From the NCBI GenBank assembly GCA_013334225.1, contig JAAXXY010000004.1, forward strand, positions 1 through 64,000: 64,000 nt of DNA, read 5' to 3'. This DNA is from Chlorobiaceae bacterium. GTDB lineage: Bacteria > Bacteroidota > Chlorobiia > Chlorobiales > Chlorobiaceae. The first letter of the stretch is position 1. Each line of letters starts with the position of its first letter. The notes below the pieces were generated by a model, which worked only from the letters and a program-made list of their open reading frames with translations, searched no databases and was not told the DNA's origin. A program made the position numbers and the translations under genes. Shown here piece by piece: positions 63,374 to 64,000 of the stretch.

Positions 63374-63892
63374 ATGTTTGAAGTTACCGGCAATGATATC
63401 ACAATATTGAGTGACACTGACTTGCGTGAACTGGTCAGGAAACTGGCTGCGGCTGAACTTCGTGGTCAGGGTTGCCCGATATCGTCGGTGATTGCTGGCG
63501 GCAATCAGGATGCTCCGGATGGCGGGATCGATGTCCGAATCCAATGTTCAATACCTATTCCGAAACCCGATTTTATCAAGCGTCAACTAACTGGATTTCA
63601 GAAAGGAAGCCTGACATGCCAGCAAGCGCCATTCGCGAAGAAATGCGTCCCAATAATGAGCTTTGCAATGCCATACCGGTCAGTTCGCATGGTTCTGCAA
63701 ATACCTGTTCCACGGGGATATCGATTTCTACAGGGGCCGGGACCTCAACATCCAGTAAAAGAGCAGTTGATCGGCATGAAATCCGGCGGGGTTGTCCTAT
63801 ATTCCAATGCAGTACAGAACAACGGGATAGCGATGAATCCGCCGGAGAACGCCTCGAAGGCATTCCAGTCCGCAGGCATCGAACGGCCGTAG
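63374..63892 (+). pseudogene. Frameshifted nuclease-like gene (Mrr-type PD-(D/E)xK pattern)
   Basis: The first 77 codons (MFEVTGNDITILSDTDLRELVRKLAAAELRG..., then DGGIDVRIQ and GFQ) resemble restriction-type nucleases with a GIDV...QxK active site. At about 63601 the matching sequence (KPDMPASAIREEMRPN) continues in the next frame, implying loss of one base at the QxK site. After about 63653 neither frame keeps the resemblance, so a deletion junction is likely. The original frame then runs on to a TAG at 63892 with an unrecognised tail (LIGMKSGGVVLYSNAVQNN). Confidence 0.5.
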
Positions 63893-63916
63893 TAACAGCA
63901 AGCAGCATAAACAATT

Positions 63917-64000
63917 ATGGATGATACCTTTCGTTATCACACTCCGGACGAACTGACCACAGGAGAGTACGAGGAGCTTGAAACGTTCCTGCTTCATGAA
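63917..64000 (+). CDS. Start of an unassigned gene, cut by the window edge
   Basis: The frame begins MDDTFRYHTPDELTTGEYEELETFLLHE and runs off the right end. The acidic, helical start loosely resembles UPF0149/YecA-type proteins, but 28 residues are too few to name it. There is no clear ribosome site before the ATG. Confidence 0.35.
   Translation, partial: MDDTFRYHTPDELTTGEYEELETFLLHE

Overview
The window looks like the replication-origin region of a green sulfur bacterium (Chlorobi; Chlorobium, Prosthecochloris or a close relative). The evidence is mixed. A periplasmic sulfide-oxidation cluster (flavocytochrome c subunits plus SoxY- and SoxZ-like proteins) sits among housekeeping genes. The gene order is gyrB, secDF, mnmG, family-B DNA polymerase, recF-dnaN-dnaA, rpmH-rnpA-yidD-yidC. 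MurE carries the DNPR signature of meso-diaminopimelate enzymes, and there is a BamD lipoprotein and a SurA-like chaperone, so the cell is Gram-negative. The genus assignment is inference.

Layout. 1-1455: the tail of a type I methyltransferase gene, then rnhB and a YraN-family gene. 1533-10434: gyrB converges on a minus-strand block: surA-like, secF, secD and a soxY-soxZ-fccA-fccB operon. 10435-21483: origin region. mnmG is bracketed by two parS-like palindromes, followed by a family-B DNA polymerase and a flavodiiron protein. The minus-strand operon dnaA-dnaN-recF-dciA follows, with DnaA-box-like sites on both sides of dnaA. 21484-27168: plus-strand rpmH, rnpA, yidD, yidC, PAP2, ROK kinase, rlmD. 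27211-31833: minus-strand YkvA-like, rhomboid, pgk, mltG, chorismate mutase and NYN-domain genes. 32041-48919: a full dcw division and cell-wall cluster from mraZ to ftsZ. 48952-54493: a CoA transferase/hydrolase, a PgeF-like gene and an F0 ATP synthase operon that stops at the delta subunit. 54604-62213: tRNA-Ala, bamD, nadD, argS-HAD-trpS, the SRP RNA, a deoxyhypusine-synthase-like gene and a transaldolase-like gene. 62214-64000: a decayed accessory end with a PIN-domain remnant, a broken REP-associated transposase with REP-like inverted repeats, a frameshifted nuclease-like gene and the start of an unassigned gene.

How the genes work together. The fcc/sox operon would oxidise sulfide in the periplasm, with its secreted subunits exported by the Tat and Sec routes (secDF lies directly downstream). 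The parS-like sites and DnaA boxes mark the chromosome region for partitioning and initiation. The dcw cluster makes the peptidoglycan precursor and the division ring. The F0 operon supplies the membrane part of the ATP synthase; the F1 catalytic subunits must lie elsewhere.

Most of the window is ordinary core genome. The observations most worth a second look are the SoxY-like protein whose carrier arm ends at the cysteine, the two PAY-R-R motifs at the FtsZ C-terminus, the parS pair, and the decayed right end. I found no CRISPR array, prophage or complete insertion sequence, and no clear case for a wholly new system.
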